This document shows positions 24,358-33,964 of a stretch of 64,000 nucleotides of DNA, one piece after another. Position 1 is the first letter of the stretch. Every line of letters begins with the position of its first letter. This DNA is from Io17-Chloro-G2 sp034420695 (lineage in GTDB: Bacteria > Chloroflexota > Dehalococcoidia > Lucifugimonadales > UBA3495). The stretch is taken from positions 62,001 to 126,000 of the forward strand of contig DAOULB010000045.1 of NCBI GenBank assembly GCA_034420695.1, read 5' to 3'. The notes beneath the pieces were generated by a model. That model searched no databases, was not told the DNA's origin, and was given only the letters and a program-made list of their open reading frames with translations. The translations under genes were made by a program, and so were the position numbers.

Positions 24358-25257
24358 GTGGATAAAGGATCGACGGTAATCGATGCGGGACTCGTGGAAA
24401 TCGCTCTGTGCTACCGGGGCGACATCATGAACGACCAGGGCCTTTGCGTTCAGGTCTATTCCGAGATAGAGGGCAAGGACACGGAGATACTCCGGTTCGA
24501 CTGTTTCGATCAAGCCCCCCATTACCACTACGGCCCTGACAACCATAACGTCCGGCTTTTCATGGATAAGACCACGGCGGGCAACCCCTTTGGTTGGACC
24601 ATGAACAACCTGCGAAAGAACCTCCCGGAGATGGTCCGGAGGGCTGGCTATAGCGAATTGGCCGACAACTTGGAGGCGACTCCCCTCTCCGAGGAAACCC
24701 TGAACGAGACAGAGGCCACGGGCCGGGAAATGGCCAACTCCCAGCGCCGCACGGTGCACCACATGATGCCGGAGATGCTGGAAGGCGACAAAGTTGAAGT
24801 TGGAAACCTCAAGTTCGGTCTGGAATACCGGCACTTGCCCCAGATTAACGACGAGGGCATGGCTATTCACGTGTTGTCTGAGGTAGCCTACCAGGAAGTG
24901 GAGCTGCTGGCCTTTGACTGCTTCGAGAATGGCCCCCACTACCATTACGGCCCCCGCAACCAGGATGTCCGCATTTACTGGGACGTCACTACGTCTGGAG
25001 AGACCCTCCGCTGGACCTTGGACCAGTTTAAGGAGGGCAAGCTCAAGTCCATGATAGAGCGGGCCGGCTACCCATCCATCGCCAACGCCATCGACGAAAA
25101 GCTGATCCAGGAGAAGTTGCCTGAAATCGAGGCCCGGTGCTTCGAACTGGTGGCCATGAACAAGGCGAAGAAGAACGAGGTCAGCGACGAGCGGAAGACC
25201 AAGGCGCAGCTCATCAAGGAACTGGACGAACTGCGCCAGAGGGTGGCTGCCCTGTAG
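24358..25257 (+). CDS. Unknown protein with two tandem HYHYGP domains
   Basis: A 299-residue soluble protein made of an internal duplication: residues of about 8-105 and 146-245 align, each with FDCF ... PHYHYGP (HYHYGP at 55-60 and 194-199), then VRxxxD, a TT(A/S)G pair and a W-T-(M/L) helix start. The paired His residues and the nearby conserved Cys look like a metal or cofactor site. A short basic coiled coil ends the chain (TKAQLIKELDELRQRV). GTG at 24358 is supported by ACAGGAGG 6 nt upstream. It is a single-gene unit closed by a strong terminator. I do not recognise the family. Confidence 0.75.
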   Translation: MDKGSTVIDAGLVEIALCYRGDIMNDQGLCVQVYSEIEGKDTEILRFDCFDQAPHYHYGPDNHNVRLFMDKTTAGNPFGWTMNNLRKNLPEMVRRAGYSELADNLEATPLSEETLNETEATGREMANSQRRTVHHMMPEMLEGDKVEVGNLKFGLEYRHLPQINDEGMAIHVLSEVAYQEVELLAFDCFENGPHYHYGPRNQDVRIYWDVTTSGETLRWTLDQFKEGKLKSMIERAGYPSIANAIDEKLIQEKLPEIEARCFELVAMNKAKKNEVSDERKTKAQLIKELDELRQRVAAL

Positions 25258-25290
25258 ACCAGTTACCCAGGCTACACCGGAACAGAGACG

Positions 25291-25324
25291 ACGGCCCGGA
25301 ATTGCTCCGGGCCGTTTTCTTGTT
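25291..25324 (+). terminator. Intrinsic terminator after the HYHYGP gene
   Basis: A perfect 10-bp stem (ACGGCCCGGA/TCCGGGCCGT) with a 5-nt loop is followed directly by a T-rich run (TTTCTTGTT), 33 nt after the stop at 25257. Confidence 0.9.
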
Positions 25325-25496
25325 AGCGAGACCACGATAAGTCAAAGCGCTCCCGCTTTTGACTTTTTGCAAGAAATATTAGACCAGGGAAATTCCCTTC
25401 GGGCTGTGGTTACCGGAATCCAGCAACGTAGTAACGTATTATTGTCAAGTAAATTCGGTTTGAGGGAGTCCGGCACAATACTGAAGGGATGGATAC

Positions 25497-25873
25497 ATGG
25501 GCGTTTTTGGCAGACCGTGAAGGTAGGAAATCCCCGAGGGGGCGATTTAGCAGAGATCGAGGCTATGGTCGATACGTGGGCTGCCGACTCCATGTTTCCT
25601 GAGTCGTTGCTGGCAGGGATCGGATTGCAGCCCACGACATCCCACGGATACGTGCTCGCCGACGGACGCAGGATGGAGTTGCCCTATGCCCAGGCGCTGA
25701 TAGACATCGACGGGGCAAGGTGGGTCTGCCCGGTGATATTCGGTCCCGGTGAAGACGCCCTGTTAGGAGCGACAACGCTGGAAGTCTTCAAGCTTGTTGC
25801 CGACCCGAATACTCAGCAATTGCTGCCAGCGCGGTCATCTCCCTTAGGAGGAGGAGGCCGCTTCCAGCGATAG
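25497..25873 (+). pseudogene. Retropepsin-like aspartic protease, probably inactive
   Basis: The frame 25517-25873 encodes most of a single-domain retropepsin-like (clan AA) protein: VKVGNPRGG, then the active-site strand IEAMVDT, then DSMFPESLLAG, LADGRRMELPYA, and the ILG-equivalent LLGATTLEVFKL. The family active site is D-T-G, but here it reads D-T-W. The expected N-terminus (ATG at 25497, MGVF) is in another frame, and skipping two G residues at 25509-25510 would restore it. Two independent lesions suggest decay. Alternatively, GTG at 25517 could start an intact but catalytically altered protein of 118 residues. Confidence 0.6.
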
Positions 25874-25880
25874 CCTCAGG

Positions 25881-26675
25881 CTACATCATCGTGTAGCCGC
25901 CGCTTACGCTGAGGGTCTGGCCGGTGATGAAGCTGGCGGCCCCGGAGGCCAGGAACACCACGGCGTTGGCGACCTCTTTGGCGGTGCCGAGGCGGCGCAG
26001 GGCGTAGGCCCGCTGGGCGCGCTCTTGCACTTCTTCGGTGAAAATGTCGCGCATCTGCTGCCACATGCTTTCCCCGCTGATGGCTTCTCCTTGGGGAGGA
26101 ACGGTGATTCCCGGGCATACGGTGTTGAGACGAAGACCGTAGCGGCCGGTCTCCCTGGCCACCGACTTGCTGAGGGCGATTATGCCGGCTTTGCAGGCGG
26201 AATAGACGGCTTCCCGGAACTCGCCCATGCGGCCGGCGTCGGAACTGATGCAGACTATGGCGCCGCCCCCGTTGTCAATCATGCCGGGGACCACGGCGTG
26301 GATGCAGTTGATGGCGCCCCAGAGGTTCACTTGGACTTCCTTTTCCCACTCTTCACGGGGTTTTTCCATGAACAGGCGGTCCACGGTCCAGCCAACGTTG
26401 TTTACCAGCACGTCGACCCGCCCGAATTCACCTACGGCGCGTTCGACCATGGAGTTGACCGAAGCCGCGTCGGTGACGTCGGTGGGAACCACTATGGCAC
26501 GGCTGCCGGTGTTAATGGCGGCGACTTCCGCCGCCACCCGCTGGCCCTGCTCCGGGACCAGTTCGGCGATAACGATGTTCGAGGCCTCGGCGGCGAAGGC
26601 GTGAACGATGGCGCGGCCTATGTTCGACCCTCCGCCCGTGACAATGACGGTCTTACCCTGGAGTTCCAAGTCCAT
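25881..26675 (-). CDS. Short-chain dehydrogenase/reductase (SDR)
   Basis: A 264-residue classical SDR with NAD(P)-binding TGGGSNIGRA, the NNVG motif, catalytic Ser in ICISSDAG, and YxxxK as YSACK. The C-terminal FITGQTLSVSGG is typical of FabG-like and cyclohexanol-type dehydrogenases. ATG at 26675 starts at the expected place relative to the fold, although AGGAGA is 14 nt away; the frame is open to 26744. It is convergent with the retropepsin-like remnant, 7 nt apart. The substrate is unknown. Confidence 0.9.
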   Translation of the reverse strand: MDLELQGKTVIVTGGGSNIGRAIVHAFAAEASNIVIAELVPEQGQRVAAEVAAINTGSRAIVVPTDVTDAASVNSMVERAVGEFGRVDVLVNNVGWTVDRLFMEKPREEWEKEVQVNLWGAINCIHAVVPGMIDNGGGAIVCISSDAGRMGEFREAVYSACKAGIIALSKSVARETGRYGLRLNTVCPGITVPPQGEAISGESMWQQMRDIFTEEVQERAQRAYALRRLGTAKEVANAVVFLASGAASFITGQTLSVSGGYTMM

Positions 26676-26854
26676 AATGTTTCTTTCGGTCTCCTTTTCT
26701 TGATCTCTGTTCTTTAAGTCGCGAGGGAACCAAGCTGGCAGCACTTGAACGGCAGAAGGCAGTTTGGTGGGGAGGCCTTACGGCCGGTGGCTGCCCAGAT
26801 GCGGCCTGCCGACGGCGGGGCCGGGTTGGGACGGGGCCGAGAACGTAGCATGTA

Positions 26855-27580
26855 TCAGCCGGGAGGAGAGACTTGGGGGACTCCTCCCAGCCGCAGACGC
26901 AACAAGCCTTTGATGTCCTCGGCGGCCGTCTTGACGATGTTGACCGTGGTGGTGGGATCGTCGTCCCATTTCACAGGCACCGACTTGATACGGTAGCCCC
27001 GCTTGGCGGCTATTATCAGCAACTCGGTGTCAAAGAACCAGTTGTTGTCCCTGATCTTGGGAACTATGTTCCGGGCGGCCTGACTGGTCAGGGCCTTGAA
27101 GCCGCACTGAGCATCGGGGAAAGGAGTCAGGAACATGGACTTAATCATCAGGTTGTAGGAACGCGAGGTAAACTCCCGCTTGAGGGAGCGGGTGACTTGG
27201 GATTCCCGGCTCAACCTGCTGCCGATGGCCACGTGATAGCCGCTTTCCAGGGAATCGAGCAATTCGGGAAGGTGGGACAGGTCGGTGGAAAGGTCGGCGT
27301 CCATGTAGCTGACTATGTCGGCGGTGCTGTCCAGCCATGCGGTACGCAGGGCCCGGCCACGGCCCTTCTGGGGAATGAACAGGTAGTCAACCCCGGCGTG
27401 GTTTTTACACAGCATCTCGGAAACGGAACGGGTGTCGTCGGTGGAGGCGTTGTCGGCAATGACTACCCGCCAGGGATTCCCCAGGTTCTGCTCCAGGTAT
27501 TCAGTCAAGGCCGCGATGCTGCCGGGGAGCGCCTCCTCCTCGTTGTAGACCGGAATAACGATGTCGACGGTGGAACTCAT
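26855..27580 (-). CDS. Glycosyltransferase family 2 (polyprenyl-phosphate glycosyltransferase-like)
   Basis: A 241-residue GT-A fold enzyme. The nucleotide-sugar site is DIVIPVYNEEEALPGS with ADNASTDDT, and the metal-binding DxD is SYMDADLSTDL. The sequence resembles dolichol-phosphate-mannose synthase-like members that transfer sugar to a polyprenyl phosphate carrier. There is no C-terminal membrane domain. It lies 62 nt past the purH stop on the same strand, possibly at the end of the purine transcript by readthrough. Confidence 0.88.
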   Translation of the reverse strand: MSSTVDIVIPVYNEEEALPGSIAALTEYLEQNLGNPWRVVIADNASTDDTRSVSEMLCKNHAGVDYLFIPQKGRGRALRTAWLDSTADIVSYMDADLSTDLSHLPELLDSLESGYHVAIGSRLSRESQVTRSLKREFTSRSYNLMIKSMFLTPFPDAQCGFKALTSQAARNIVPKIRDNNWFFDTELLIIAAKRGYRIKSVPVKWDDDPTTTVNIVKTAAEDIKGLLRLRLGGVPQVSPPG

Positions 27581-27642
27581 TCGTTAAAAGACGGCAAGCC
27601 AGGGCAGAGGAAACAGGCCGGCCCTGCGCCCCTAATGATGGC

Positions 27643-29172
27643 CTAGTGGCGGAAGTGCCTTACCCCAGTAAAAACCATGGCCAGCCCTGCGTTGTTAGCC
27701 GCAGCGATGACTTCTTCGTCCCGGATGGAGCCGCCGGGTTGGACGATTGCGCTGACGCCGGCCTCTGCGGCGAGTTCGATGTTGTCGGGGAATGGGAAGA
27801 AGGCGTCGGAGGCCAATACGCTGCCATTGGCCTTGTCCCCAGCTTTCAACTGGGATAGGTGGACGCTGACAACCCGGTTGGGCTGACCGGCCCCCATACC
27901 AACCAGGGTGCGGTCTTTGACGAACACGATGGCGTTGGACTTGACGTGCTTGGCCGCTTTCCAAGCGAAGGCCAAGTCGGCCAACTGGTCTGCGGTCGGG
28001 GCAACTTCGGTCACTGTCTTCCAGGAGCTTGGTTCTTCTTCGATGACGTCCGGGGTCTGCACCAGCACGCCGCCGGTGATAGGCCGGAGGTCGTAAGGCG
28101 GAGCTGACTTGTCCGGGGAGACTTGGAGAATCCGGAGGTTTCTCTTCCGCTTCAGGGTCTCCAGGGCCTCCGGTTGGTAGCCGGGGGCAACCACCACCTC
28201 GTAGAACACCGGCCCCATGGCCTCGGCGGCTTGTCCGGTGACGGTGGTGTTGTAGGCCACAATGCCGCCGAAGGCGGAAACGGTGTCGCCCTCGTAGGCT
28301 TGGAGGTAGGCCTGATGCTGGTCGTTCCGGGAGGCCAAACCGCAAGGGTTGGCGTGCTTGATGATGGCAACGGTGGGGTCCGAAAAGTCGGATACGGTAC
28401 GCCAGGCGGCATCGGCGTCCATCAGGTTATTGTAGGAGAGTTCTGCGCCGTGAAGCTGGACCGCCCCGGCGATTCCGACGGGGTTAGAACCGGTTGCCGC
28501 ATAGAGGGAACCCTGCTGGTGAGGGTTCTCGCCGTAGCGCAGGCCGGTAATTTTGGTGAGCGACACCGAAAGTTCATCGGGCATCGTTTCTTGGCCGCCG
28601 GCTGCGCCCAAGTAGGAGGTGACAGCGGCGTCGTACACCGAAACGTGATGAAAAGCCTTGGCCGCGAGGCCTTTCCGCTCTTCCATGCTCAGCCCGGGTC
28701 CGGCCAGTTTCTCCGCCACCCAGTCGTAGTCGCCGGGGTCAACCACGACGGCGACTGAAGGGAAGTTCTTGGCCGCGGCCCTTAACATGGTTGGCCCGCC
28801 GATGTCGATGTTTTCCAAGGCGTCGTCCAAGGTTACGCCGGGGCGGCTGATGGTGGCGACGAAAGGGTACAGGTTCACTGCTACAAGGTCGATGGGAGTG
28901 ATTCCGTGGGTGTCCAGCTCTACCCGGTGTTCGGGCAGCTCACGGCGGGCCAGCAGGCCGGCGTGGATAACCGGGTGCAGGGTCTTTACGCGTCCGTCCA
29001 GTATTTCCGGCGAGCCGGTCACGTCGGATACCTGCCGCACCGGCAGGCCACCTTCGCCGGACAGGGCTTGGTGGGTTCCGCCCGTGCTGATGAGTTCGTA
29101 GCCTGCTTGGGACAGCCGGCGGCAGAAGTCCACCACGCCGGTCTTGTCGTAAACGCTAACTAGTGCTCTCAC
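27643..29172 (-). CDS. purH: Bifunctional AICAR formyltransferase/IMP cyclohydrolase
   Basis: PurH, 509 residues, performs the last two steps of IMP synthesis. The N-terminal cyclohydrolase domain (MRALVSVYDKTGVVDFC, STGGTH, GRVKTLHP) is followed by the formyltransferase domain with the catalytic Lys-His pair in AIIKHANPCG and RYGENPHQ. The C-terminus (AMVFTGVRHFRH) is complete. It is the third gene after purF and purM on the minus strand. Confidence 0.97.
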   Translation of the reverse strand: MRALVSVYDKTGVVDFCRRLSQAGYELISTGGTHQALSGEGGLPVRQVSDVTGSPEILDGRVKTLHPVIHAGLLARRELPEHRVELDTHGITPIDLVAVNLYPFVATISRPGVTLDDALENIDIGGPTMLRAAAKNFPSVAVVVDPGDYDWVAEKLAGPGLSMEERKGLAAKAFHHVSVYDAAVTSYLGAAGGQETMPDELSVSLTKITGLRYGENPHQQGSLYAATGSNPVGIAGAVQLHGAELSYNNLMDADAAWRTVSDFSDPTVAIIKHANPCGLASRNDQHQAYLQAYEGDTVSAFGGIVAYNTTVTGQAAEAMGPVFYEVVVAPGYQPEALETLKRKRNLRILQVSPDKSAPPYDLRPITGGVLVQTPDVIEEEPSSWKTVTEVAPTADQLADLAFAWKAAKHVKSNAIVFVKDRTLVGMGAGQPNRVVSVHLSQLKAGDKANGSVLASDAFFPFPDNIELAAEAGVSAIVQPGGSIRDEEVIAAANNAGLAMVFTGVRHFRH

Positions 29173-29251
29173 TTGTCCTTCCGCCTGTGCTCCTTGTATT
29201 CAATGGTCCTGTAATTTGACAAGAATCCCGTACTGTCGTTACGGCAGAATT

Positions 29252-30304
29252 TTAGCCGGGAACGCCTTCTATCAACACCGGCGTTCCGTCGCCCCGTGAC
29301 TCGATACGCCCCACAACCAAAGTTTCGGGTACAGCCTGCTGGACGGCTTCCAAATCCGCTTCCCGGCAGAAACCCACCATGCCCAGTCCCATGTTGAAGA
29401 CGCGGTACATCTCGTCCCAAGGAACGCTGCCGACCTGCTGGATGATGTCAAAGATGGGCGGGCGCCGCCAGGAGTCCGGGTCGAAACGGGCGGCCAGGCC
29501 ACCCGGCAGGACTCCGGCGACCTTCCCTGGAAGGCCTCCCCCGGTGACGTGCACCAGCCCGGTCAACAGCCCCAACACCGGCTCCAGCATCGGGTAGTAA
29601 CTGCGGTGGCGGATCAGAAGCTCCTCTCCCAGCTTATGTTGCAGGTCGTCGTAGTAGTCCAGCAGCGCCGAAGGGTCACTGTCTATATTGAAGACCCGGC
29701 GCACCAAGGAGAAGCCGTTGGTGTGAAGTCCGCTGGACGGCACTCCCAGGGCCAAGTCGCCTTCCCGAATTCCGGATGGCTCGACCAAGGCGTCCCGCTC
29801 GGCCACCCCTACCACGAACCCGGCCAGGTCGATGTCGTCGGGGCCGTAGAGGCCGGGCATCTGGGCAGTCTCCCCGCCAATCAGGGCGCAGCCCGTCTCC
29901 CGGCAACCCCAGGTGATGCCTCGCAGCAGAGCGTCCATCCGCTGCTCGTCCAAGTCGCTGAAGGAGACGTAGTCCAGGAAAAAGAGGGGTTTTGCGCCGC
30001 GAGTCAGGATGTCGTTGACGTTGAGGGTCACCAGGTCTTGACCGACGGACTCGAAGTGCCCCAAATAGGCCGCGATCTTAAGCTTGGTGCCGACGCCATC
30101 GGCGCTGGCCACCAAGACCGGATCCCGGTAGCCCGAGAGGCGGTACAGGCCGGCGAATCCCCCTTGGGATTCCAGCACTTCGGGCCCGTGGGTGGCTGAG
30201 GAAAAGGCCTTGATACGTTCTTTCAAGGCCTCCATGCTGTCCAGATGAACGCCGGAAAGCGAATAAGCATTGCTGCTCAAGGGGGAAAAGTCCTCCCAGA
30301 CCAC
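29252..30304 (-). CDS. purM: Phosphoribosylformylglycinamidine cyclo-ligase (AIR synthetase)
   Basis: PurM, 350 residues from the GTG at 30304, makes AIR from FGAM using ATP. Family motifs: LVASADGVGTKLKIA, NVNDILTRGAKPLFFLDY, GGETAQMPG, and HVTGGGLPGK. The frame extends upstream into purF, but homology begins just after position 30304, so that GTG is used; its ribosome binding site is weak, which suggests coupling to purF 26 nt upstream. purN is not found next to it. Confidence 0.95.
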   Translation of the reverse strand: MVWEDFSPLSSNAYSLSGVHLDSMEALKERIKAFSSATHGPEVLESQGGFAGLYRLSGYRDPVLVASADGVGTKLKIAAYLGHFESVGQDLVTLNVNDILTRGAKPLFFLDYVSFSDLDEQRMDALLRGITWGCRETGCALIGGETAQMPGLYGPDDIDLAGFVVGVAERDALVEPSGIREGDLALGVPSSGLHTNGFSLVRRVFNIDSDPSALLDYYDDLQHKLGEELLIRHRSYYPMLEPVLGLLTGLVHVTGGGLPGKVAGVLPGGLAARFDPDSWRRPPIFDIIQQVGSVPWDEMYRVFNMGLGMVGFCREADLEAVQQAVPETLVVGRIESRGDGTPVLIEGVPG

Positions 30305-30330
30305 GGCACGACCAGAGGGGATGGGAACCC

Positions 30331-31785
30331 CTAGCCGCCGGGGTCCTCGTCCTCTTTCAGTACCAGCTTGGTCAGTTCCAACTGCACCGGAACGGGGTAA
30401 TTTCCGGTGAAGCAAGCGTTGCAGAAGCCCCCGTTGGAGCCGCCTACAACCTTCATCAATCCGTCGACACCCAAGTAACCCAGGGAATCGGCGGATATGG
30501 ACTTGCAGATTTCTTCCACGCTTTTGTTGGCGGCTATCAATTCACTGCGGGATGCCATGTCCACGCCCATGTAGCAGGGATGCTCGATGGGCGGGGCGCA
30601 GATCCTCATGTGGACTTGGCTGGCGCCGGCCCGTCGCAGCAGGTTGACCACGTGGGGGGTGGTTGTTCCACGGACTATGCTGTCATCCACCACAACCAAT
30701 CGCTTGCCCCGGATGACGCCGGCCAATGGATTGAACTTTTGCTGAACCCCCAAGTCCCTCAGACGCTGCTCCGGTTCAATGAAGGTCCGGCCTACGTAGC
30801 GGTTCTTGACCAAGCCTTCGCTGTAGGGTATCCCGGACTCCCGGGCATAGCCGACCGCGGCGGCGGTGGAGGAGTCGGGAATGCCAATCACCAAGTCAGC
30901 GTCCACCGGATGTTCCCGGGCGAGCTGGGCTCCCAGTTCTTGGCGCACCGAATGGACCAGCTTGTCTTCAATGATGCTGTCGGGTCGGGCGAAATAGATG
31001 AGTTCGAAGACGCAGAGCGCCCGGCGGTCCTTGCTGGCCGGGCCCATTGCCGAACGGAACCCGTCTCCGTCGATGATTATCGCCTCGCCGGGCTCCACGT
31101 CCCTGAGATATTCGGCGCCCAGGTGGTCAAGGGCGCAGCTTTCCGATGCGACGACCCAACCCTTGTCGAGCTTGCCCAAGCACATGGGCCTGATGCCCAA
31201 GGGGTCACGGGCGGCCATCAGCGTGTCCTTGGTCAGGGCGACCAGGGAGAATGCGCCCTCCGCCTGTCTCATGCAGGAAAAGAGCCGCTCCTCCCAGGAG
31301 TTCCCCGGGGCGGAGGCCAGCAACAGGGCAAGTATCTCCGAGTCGGTGGTGGACTTGAAAGAGTGGTTCCACTCCCGCTGCAGCTGGGCCTTAAGCTGGG
31401 GCGAATTGATTATGTTGCCGTTGTTGGCCAAGGCCAGGGACTCGGAATGGCCCTCCACCATCATGGGCTGGGCGTTGCAAAGCTCGCTGCTACCCATGGT
31501 GGAATACCGGGTGTGACCGATGGCCATTTCGCCCGACAGGGGATAGAAGTCTCTTTCGCGGAAGGTCTGGGTGACCAAGCCCATGTCTACGTGGAGGTTT
31601 ATGTCCTGACCGTTGGCGGCGGCGATACCGGCGCTCTCTTGGCCGCGGTGCTGGAGGGCGAAAAGACCGAAAAAGGCGAGGCGGCTGGCATCCTCGCCTG
31701 GTGCGTAAACCCCAACCACACCACACTCTTCCTTGGGGTGGTCAAACGGGAGGCCTGCTTCGGAAATCCTCCGATGTGCCTTCAC
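30331..31785 (-). CDS. purF: Amidophosphoribosyltransferase
   Basis: PurF, about 484 residues, is the committed step of purine synthesis. The N-terminal glutaminase begins near the catalytic Cys (EECGVVGVYAP); in many members a short propeptide precedes this Cys. The PRTase domain shows the PRPP loop VVVDDSIVRGTTT and the NRYVGRTFI segment. C-terminal Cys residues (FCNACFTGNYP) match the class with an Fe-S cluster. The start is uncertain: GTG at 31785 is chosen, with TTG at 31821 or 31791 as alternatives. First gene of purF-purM-purH. Confidence 0.96.
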   Translation of the reverse strand: MKAHRRISEAGLPFDHPKEECGVVGVYAPGEDASRLAFFGLFALQHRGQESAGIAAANGQDINLHVDMGLVTQTFRERDFYPLSGEMAIGHTRYSTMGSSELCNAQPMMVEGHSESLALANNGNIINSPQLKAQLQREWNHSFKSTTDSEILALLLASAPGNSWEERLFSCMRQAEGAFSLVALTKDTLMAARDPLGIRPMCLGKLDKGWVVASESCALDHLGAEYLRDVEPGEAIIIDGDGFRSAMGPASKDRRALCVFELIYFARPDSIIEDKLVHSVRQELGAQLAREHPVDADLVIGIPDSSTAAAVGYARESGIPYSEGLVKNRYVGRTFIEPEQRLRDLGVQQKFNPLAGVIRGKRLVVVDDSIVRGTTTPHVVNLLRRAGASQVHMRICAPPIEHPCYMGVDMASRSELIAANKSVEEICKSISADSLGYLGVDGLMKVVGGSNGGFCNACFTGNYPVPVQLELTKLVLKEDEDPGG

Positions 31786-31948
31786 GCCCAATATTCTATG
31801 GCGTTGGCAAGGCCGGGTCAATGGCGGGGGGCAGCCTTGTAGCCTTGAGCCAGGAGATCGTCATACAATCAGCGTATCCCTGACCGGGTTTAATTAAACA
31901 TGTGGTTCGAAACGGTATCCCTCACATCCATTTCAGGAGGAAGACGCC

Positions 31949-33391
31949 ATGCCAAGTAGCCGAAAGGACCGCTACGGTATGACCCTCTCTACCAATTCAC
32001 CGGCTGCGGCCGATCTCTGGCAGGAAGGCGTGGACCTCCTGCTGGCCCAGAATTACGGCGCGGAGGAAAAGCTGCAGGAGGCAATTGACTTGGACGAAGG
32101 CTTTGCCATCGCCCACGGCTGCCTGGCTTTCCTCCACATGACCAGGGCCAGGCCCGAGGAAGCGCGGGAGAGCGCAAAGCGGGGCCTAGAACTGGCCGAT
32201 GGGATCACTAACCGGGAGAAGCAACACATCGAGGCAGTTGACCGGTGGGCCAACGGGAAAGGCCCGGATGCCACCCGCATGGTGAAGGAACACTTGGCCG
32301 AATACCCCAGGGACGCCATCCCCATGCGTGTGGCCCAGCGGCTGTACATGCTGGGTTGCAGCGGGGCCGGCGAACCTACCTTCCCGCCGGCGTTGAAGGC
32401 ATTGATGGACCAGTTGGCTCCGCACTGCGGAGAGGACTGGGCTTTTCTGGGGCAGTACGCCTTCGCTCACCACGAGATGGGCATCTTGGACAAGGCACTT
32501 AGCTTGGCCCAAAGGTCCTTGGAGTTGCATCCCGGAAACGCCGTAGCTGCACATTCGGTTACACATTCATACTTCGAGTACGGAGACGCCGCGACGGGGG
32601 GCAGTTTCCTAGGCAACTGGCTGGAAGGGTTCGATCCCCGGGCGACGTACCACGTGCACCTTTCGTGGCACCATGCCTTGTTCGAGCTGGCCTTGGGCCG
32701 CTACAAGGAAGCGTTGCAGCTCTACGAGGACTGGATACGTCCGACGGCCATCGCCAAGAACATATCCGGCCTTTCCGACAGCGCATCATTGATGTGGCGG
32801 CTACACATTTACGGCGGCGAGGCGCCGCCCATGCCATGGGATGAGGTGAAGGAGCAGGCAGCCCCGGCTGCAACCAGCCCCGGAGCGGCATTCAGGGATG
32901 CCCATGCCGCCCTTGCTTTCGCCGCCAGCGGCGACCGGGACTTGATGGACGGGATGATTGACCGCCTGCGCACCAACGCGGAAAACGGCAACATATTCGC
33001 CAAGGAGATCATTCTGCCTTTGGCCCAAGGAATAGATGCCTTTGCCCGGGAGGACTATTCCGCGGCGGTGGACTATTTGGAACCGGTCTTTCCGCAGTTG
33101 ACCCGCATCGGTGGAAGCCACGCCCAGAGGGAGGTGTTCGAGGACACCTTGTTGGAGTCCTACGTGCGGGCCGAGCAATTCGACAAGGCCGAGGAAATGC
33201 TGCGAGAGAGGCTGGGGCGAAGGGAGACGCCCAGGGACACATTCTGGCTGGGGCGGGCCAAGGCGGGCAAGGGCGAAGCTGATCAAGCGCGGGACAGCCT
33301 GGCCAAGGCTGCCGGGGTGTGGCGGGAGACGGGTGACCCGGAAACGCCTGAGCTGAAGAACCTGCGGGAGTTGGCTGGCGCTTTGGCCTGA
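31949..33391 (+). CDS. Tetratricopeptide repeat protein, TTC38-like
   Basis: A 480-residue soluble helical repeat protein. TPR-like helices run from residue 20 onward (AEEKLQEAIDLDEGFAIAHG, DKALSLAQRSLELHPGN), and the central AAHSVTHSYFEYGD ... FLGNWLEGFDP ... HVHLSWHHALFELALG stretch matches the TTC38 family. No signal peptide. ATG at 31949 has AGGAGG 8 nt upstream. It is divergent from purF. The function is unknown; the family appears beside metabolic enzymes and may be a scaffold. Confidence 0.85.
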   Translation: MPSSRKDRYGMTLSTNSPAAADLWQEGVDLLLAQNYGAEEKLQEAIDLDEGFAIAHGCLAFLHMTRARPEEARESAKRGLELADGITNREKQHIEAVDRWANGKGPDATRMVKEHLAEYPRDAIPMRVAQRLYMLGCSGAGEPTFPPALKALMDQLAPHCGEDWAFLGQYAFAHHEMGILDKALSLAQRSLELHPGNAVAAHSVTHSYFEYGDAATGGSFLGNWLEGFDPRATYHVHLSWHHALFELALGRYKEALQLYEDWIRPTAIAKNISGLSDSASLMWRLHIYGGEAPPMPWDEVKEQAAPAATSPGAAFRDAHAALAFAASGDRDLMDGMIDRLRTNAENGNIFAKEIILPLAQGIDAFAREDYSAAVDYLEPVFPQLTRIGGSHAQREVFEDTLLESYVRAEQFDKAEEMLRERLGRRETPRDTFWLGRAKAGKGEADQARDSLAKAAGVWRETGDPETPELKNLRELAGALA

Positions 33392-33597
33392 GCCCCTTCC
33401 GCAGCCTGTCTCCAAATTAGCCCTTGGGCCTGGTTCGCAAGGGTTCTTGGGCCAAGAGGCGCTGATAACGCTTTGGCCAAACAGTGAGTCTGTGGTGACT
33501 CCGGGAGGTCCGGTGAGAGTGGTGTTGAAAGCTGTTCGCCCGGGTACAGGCGAGGATAGGCAATTGGCGTTTGTGAGAGTTTTTCTTGTGGTGGCGG

Positions 33598-33951
33598 CTA
33601 CAGCAGCGAATCCAACTCGTTCAGGAAAAGTTCCACATCCTGAATTCCGGATGCCACCATCTCGGCGGATTGACAGTTCTCGTGGAAGTTGACGTGCAGA
33701 TTGCCGGCGTTGCCGAAAAGGGTGAAAATCTGCCGGTTGCCCGTTTCCTTTACCAGATTGTCTACAGCTTGGTAGAGGAGGGAATGGCTGCCGTGAGGCC
33801 ATCCCCGGCTGTCGGAGACGGCCTTCACCATCTGGGCGGCCGCGCCCCAGGCTTTCTCTGAGGCCTGCCTGGAGTCTCCTTCTGCGAGTTCCTGGCGGGC
33901 TTTGGCCAACAGTTCTCTGCTGGCGTTCCTGTAGGGTGATTCTTCCGGCAT
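33598..33951 (-). CDS. Small HEPN/PaREP1-like protein
   Basis: A 117-residue helical protein. The stretch ARQELAEGDSRQASEKAWGA with AAQMVKAVSDSRGW and HGSHSLLYQ matches PaREP1/HEPN-type small proteins, which often pair with nucleotidyltransferases or act alone. No nucleotidyltransferase partner is adjacent. It starts 13 nt after the jag stop with a poor ribosome binding site, so it is probably translated from the rpmH-jag transcript. Confidence 0.7.
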   Translation of the reverse strand: MPEESPYRNASRELLAKARQELAEGDSRQASEKAWGAAAQMVKAVSDSRGWPHGSHSLLYQAVDNLVKETGNRQIFTLFGNAGNLHVNFHENCQSAEMVASGIQDVELFLNELDSLL

Positions 33952-33964
33952 AAGGGTATCTCAT

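Noticed and set aside
33480..33530. A short minus-strand segment resembling the Jag C-terminus (TTLTGPPGVTTDS)
   Set aside because: Only about 13 residues agree, with no R3H flanking similarity, so it may be chance or a tiny duplicated fragment; too weak to list as a feature.
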